Shown here piece by piece: positions 7,101-7,280 of a stretch of 7,280 nucleotides of DNA; positions within the stretch are counted from its first letter, which is position 1, and every line of letters begins with the position of its first letter. The position numbers were made by a program, and so were the translations under genes. Origin of the DNA: CBDUZS01 sp965371785 (GTDB lineage: Bacteria > Fermentibacterota > Fermentibacteria > Fermentibacterales > JCC-6); the NCBI GenBank assembly GCA_965371785.1, contig CBDUZS010000088.1, positions 1 through 7,280 on the forward strand, read 5' to 3'. The notes under the pieces were generated by a model that worked only from the letters and a program-made list of their open reading frames with translations, was not told where the DNA came from and ran no database searches.

Positions 7101-7280
7101 TCTCACAATGAGCCATGCGCTCAGCTTGACTGGCATGACCTTTCTGGACGCCGATGAACCGGAAAAGGCGCTGGAGAGCTACGACAAGGTTCGGGACATC
7201 GTCGAGAAGCGCAACATTCGTAAGGGTATGGTTGAGGATTTCGACTTGTTCCTCGAAGCCCTGGAGAGCGGGGGGCATTC
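4165..7280 (+). CDS. Class III nucleotide cyclase - AAA_16/STAND ATPase - TPR signalling protein (3' partial)
   Basis: Open frame to the window edge, 1038 complete codons, no stop. Start: no in-frame ATG, GTG or TTG lies between the stop at 4066 and the ATG at 4252; CTG 4165 is chosen for its AAAGGAG box and the GC-rich third positions (21 of 29 codons) from 4165 to 4251. ATG 4252 (30th codon) is the fallback. Numbering is from 4165. Residues about 44-230 are the cyclase: metal Asp52 (LFLDLKGFT), Lys92 and metal Asp96 (DKFEGD), Thr161 at the mammalian purine-selecting Asp position, and Asn168 and Arg172 (NLASR), so it should be active; cAMP is the likely product. Residues about 239-600 are the ATPase: LVGR 240-243, Walker A GDAGIGKS 270-277, Walker B LVLEDLHWAD 397-406, then the family's FRHALVQ at 601-607. 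Residues about 625-820 are divergent helical repeats, and 823-1020 five clear TPRs. No signal peptide or membrane segment; probably cytoplasmic. Ligand unknown. Confidence 0.85.
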   Translation, partial: MPSNPVTITPHDIVSILEESLKKLPGFQGMASGKTFRLKEGERRRIAVLFLDLKGFTGLSEALDHEEVHSLVGGVMGVLSRVVQSYGGYVDKFEGDRIMALFGAMAAAENDSARAVDCALRMLDVLEEIGPVLPDGSSITARIGIDFGPVTVGPDPSGHFTAIGMTANLASRVEELAEVGTVLVTGTVRDECGTLFSWHDVGEVRVRGVSDSVQVFRPTGPGDLRFERWNRAERLSGAPLVGRSDQLAVIRGALDAALGGEDFSFVMVAGDAGIGKSRLVHEFLAGVSDVNVLRGHALAYAQPSYWLWISMIREYLGVEWDDPGAVFLIEERIGEAVRNCPDERLGRVLSNVIPILSRLIALGETGFSGGSVSEHSALLHALKAFLDVLCATGPVILVLEDLHWADEASLNCLTAFLSAEGGTPPVEVVATSRPPCIDLSDIDTEVIRIDLGPLSREDANILAGFLLSSNEEALLDHELLQLIVRLGKGNPFIVEELVLSLLDTGGLSKDDSGKWWLAVSSADIEIPSSVRSFTQARIDLLPFEERQLLQYCSVLGVSFWMELLLEAMRILSLEASSRSSLLSNLVRKGFLVEAEVGRYTFRHALVQRSVHGTILKHNLRILHKASALAIEDLYPLELDAMAPVILSHWERTNQSSETILWTSRVMESSYRTGQPNESFILAERLLELTIDCSDDGEDWEARMQAYIIRYSILARRGDADRAFATVDEMLCEARERSSTVWELKALRAKAILLQDAGRNKEFEDILELAMEKAGKTGEEFLLARLKGTLANYYSNTMKSDRTLDLYLESLETLKKHGKEPLVASTLSNIANLYSRDGELELSLKYFVKSLEVLEKLCDMVGIGFALNGMAIVYARLGQMDRAEELFLRALNNHRDTGSRVDECVVLGNLGIVAKQRGDYDCAIERYERALGIAVETKSRRSESINLVNIGNLKRITGYFDEAVEFCTRSLELSTLLDDPLTMSHALSLTGMTFLDADEPEKALESYDKVRDIVEKRNIRKGMVEDFDLFLEALESGGH
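6631..7227 (+). repeat. Five tandem TPR units, about 40-residue period, in the cyclase protein
   Basis: In the cyclase frame (numbering from CTG 4165), repeat units begin near residues 823, 863, 902, 942 and 982, that is, every 39-40 residues. Each has an A/G-L-x-N-x-A/G helix A and an A-x-x-x-Y/F/L-x-x-A/S-L helix B. Examples are NIANLYSRDGELELSLKYF, GMAIVYARLGQMDRAEELF and NLGIVAKQRGDYDCAIERY. The long period, compared with the classic 34 residues, matches TPR arrays attached to STAND ATPases such as MalT-like regulators. The array probably senses a protein or small ligand. The series continues toward the window edge, so more repeats may follow. Confidence 0.8.

Overview
The window looks like chromosomal DNA from a moderately GC-rich bacterium of the FCB superphylum or a related candidate phylum. 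The basis is two exported proteins that end in the FlgD-Ig-like / type IX secretion 'type A' sorting tail (a PNPF motif, then a beta-rich stretch, then GVYFCR or GIYFCR, then a basic ...LR terminus). One of them carries a gingipain-like (C25) catalytic region. Candidatus Fermentibacterota or a relative is my best guess from the style of the proteins, but that is inference and not a database result. I see no mobile element, CRISPR array, rRNA or tRNA.

Layout: two genes lie on the minus strand (16-3860) and one very large gene lies on the plus strand (about 4165 to beyond 7280). A divergent intergenic region of about 300 bp separates them. The minus-strand pair reads from right to left. First comes a C25/gingipain-like cysteine peptidase (573 aa, His222/Cys277). 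Its stop codon overlaps the probable start of a transglutaminase-like protein (708 aa, Cys305/His333/Glu347) in an ATGA junction. Both have an export signal and a C-terminal sorting tail, so they look like a translationally coupled pair of secreted or surface-anchored cysteine enzymes. A good sigma70-type promoter (TTGACC - 17 bp - TATGCT) sits about 90-120 bp upstream of the pair, and the first gene has a near-perfect ribosome binding site.

The plus-strand gene encodes a multidomain signalling protein: class III nucleotide cyclase, then an AAA_16/STAND-type P-loop ATPase, then a long TPR array with a regular repeat of about 40 residues. It is cut by the right edge of the window after 1038 codons. 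It has no ATG, GTG or TTG between the last in-frame stop (4066) and 4252. Coding-like sequence extends upstream of 4252 to a CTG that follows an AAAGGAG box with ideal spacing, so a non-canonical CTG start is proposed.

How they may work together: the cyclase protein should be cytoplasmic and make a cyclic nucleotide in response to a ligand or protein sensed by the ATPase/TPR part. The divergent pair is exported. A regulatory link between them is plausible from head-to-head layout only, and nothing in the sequence proves it.
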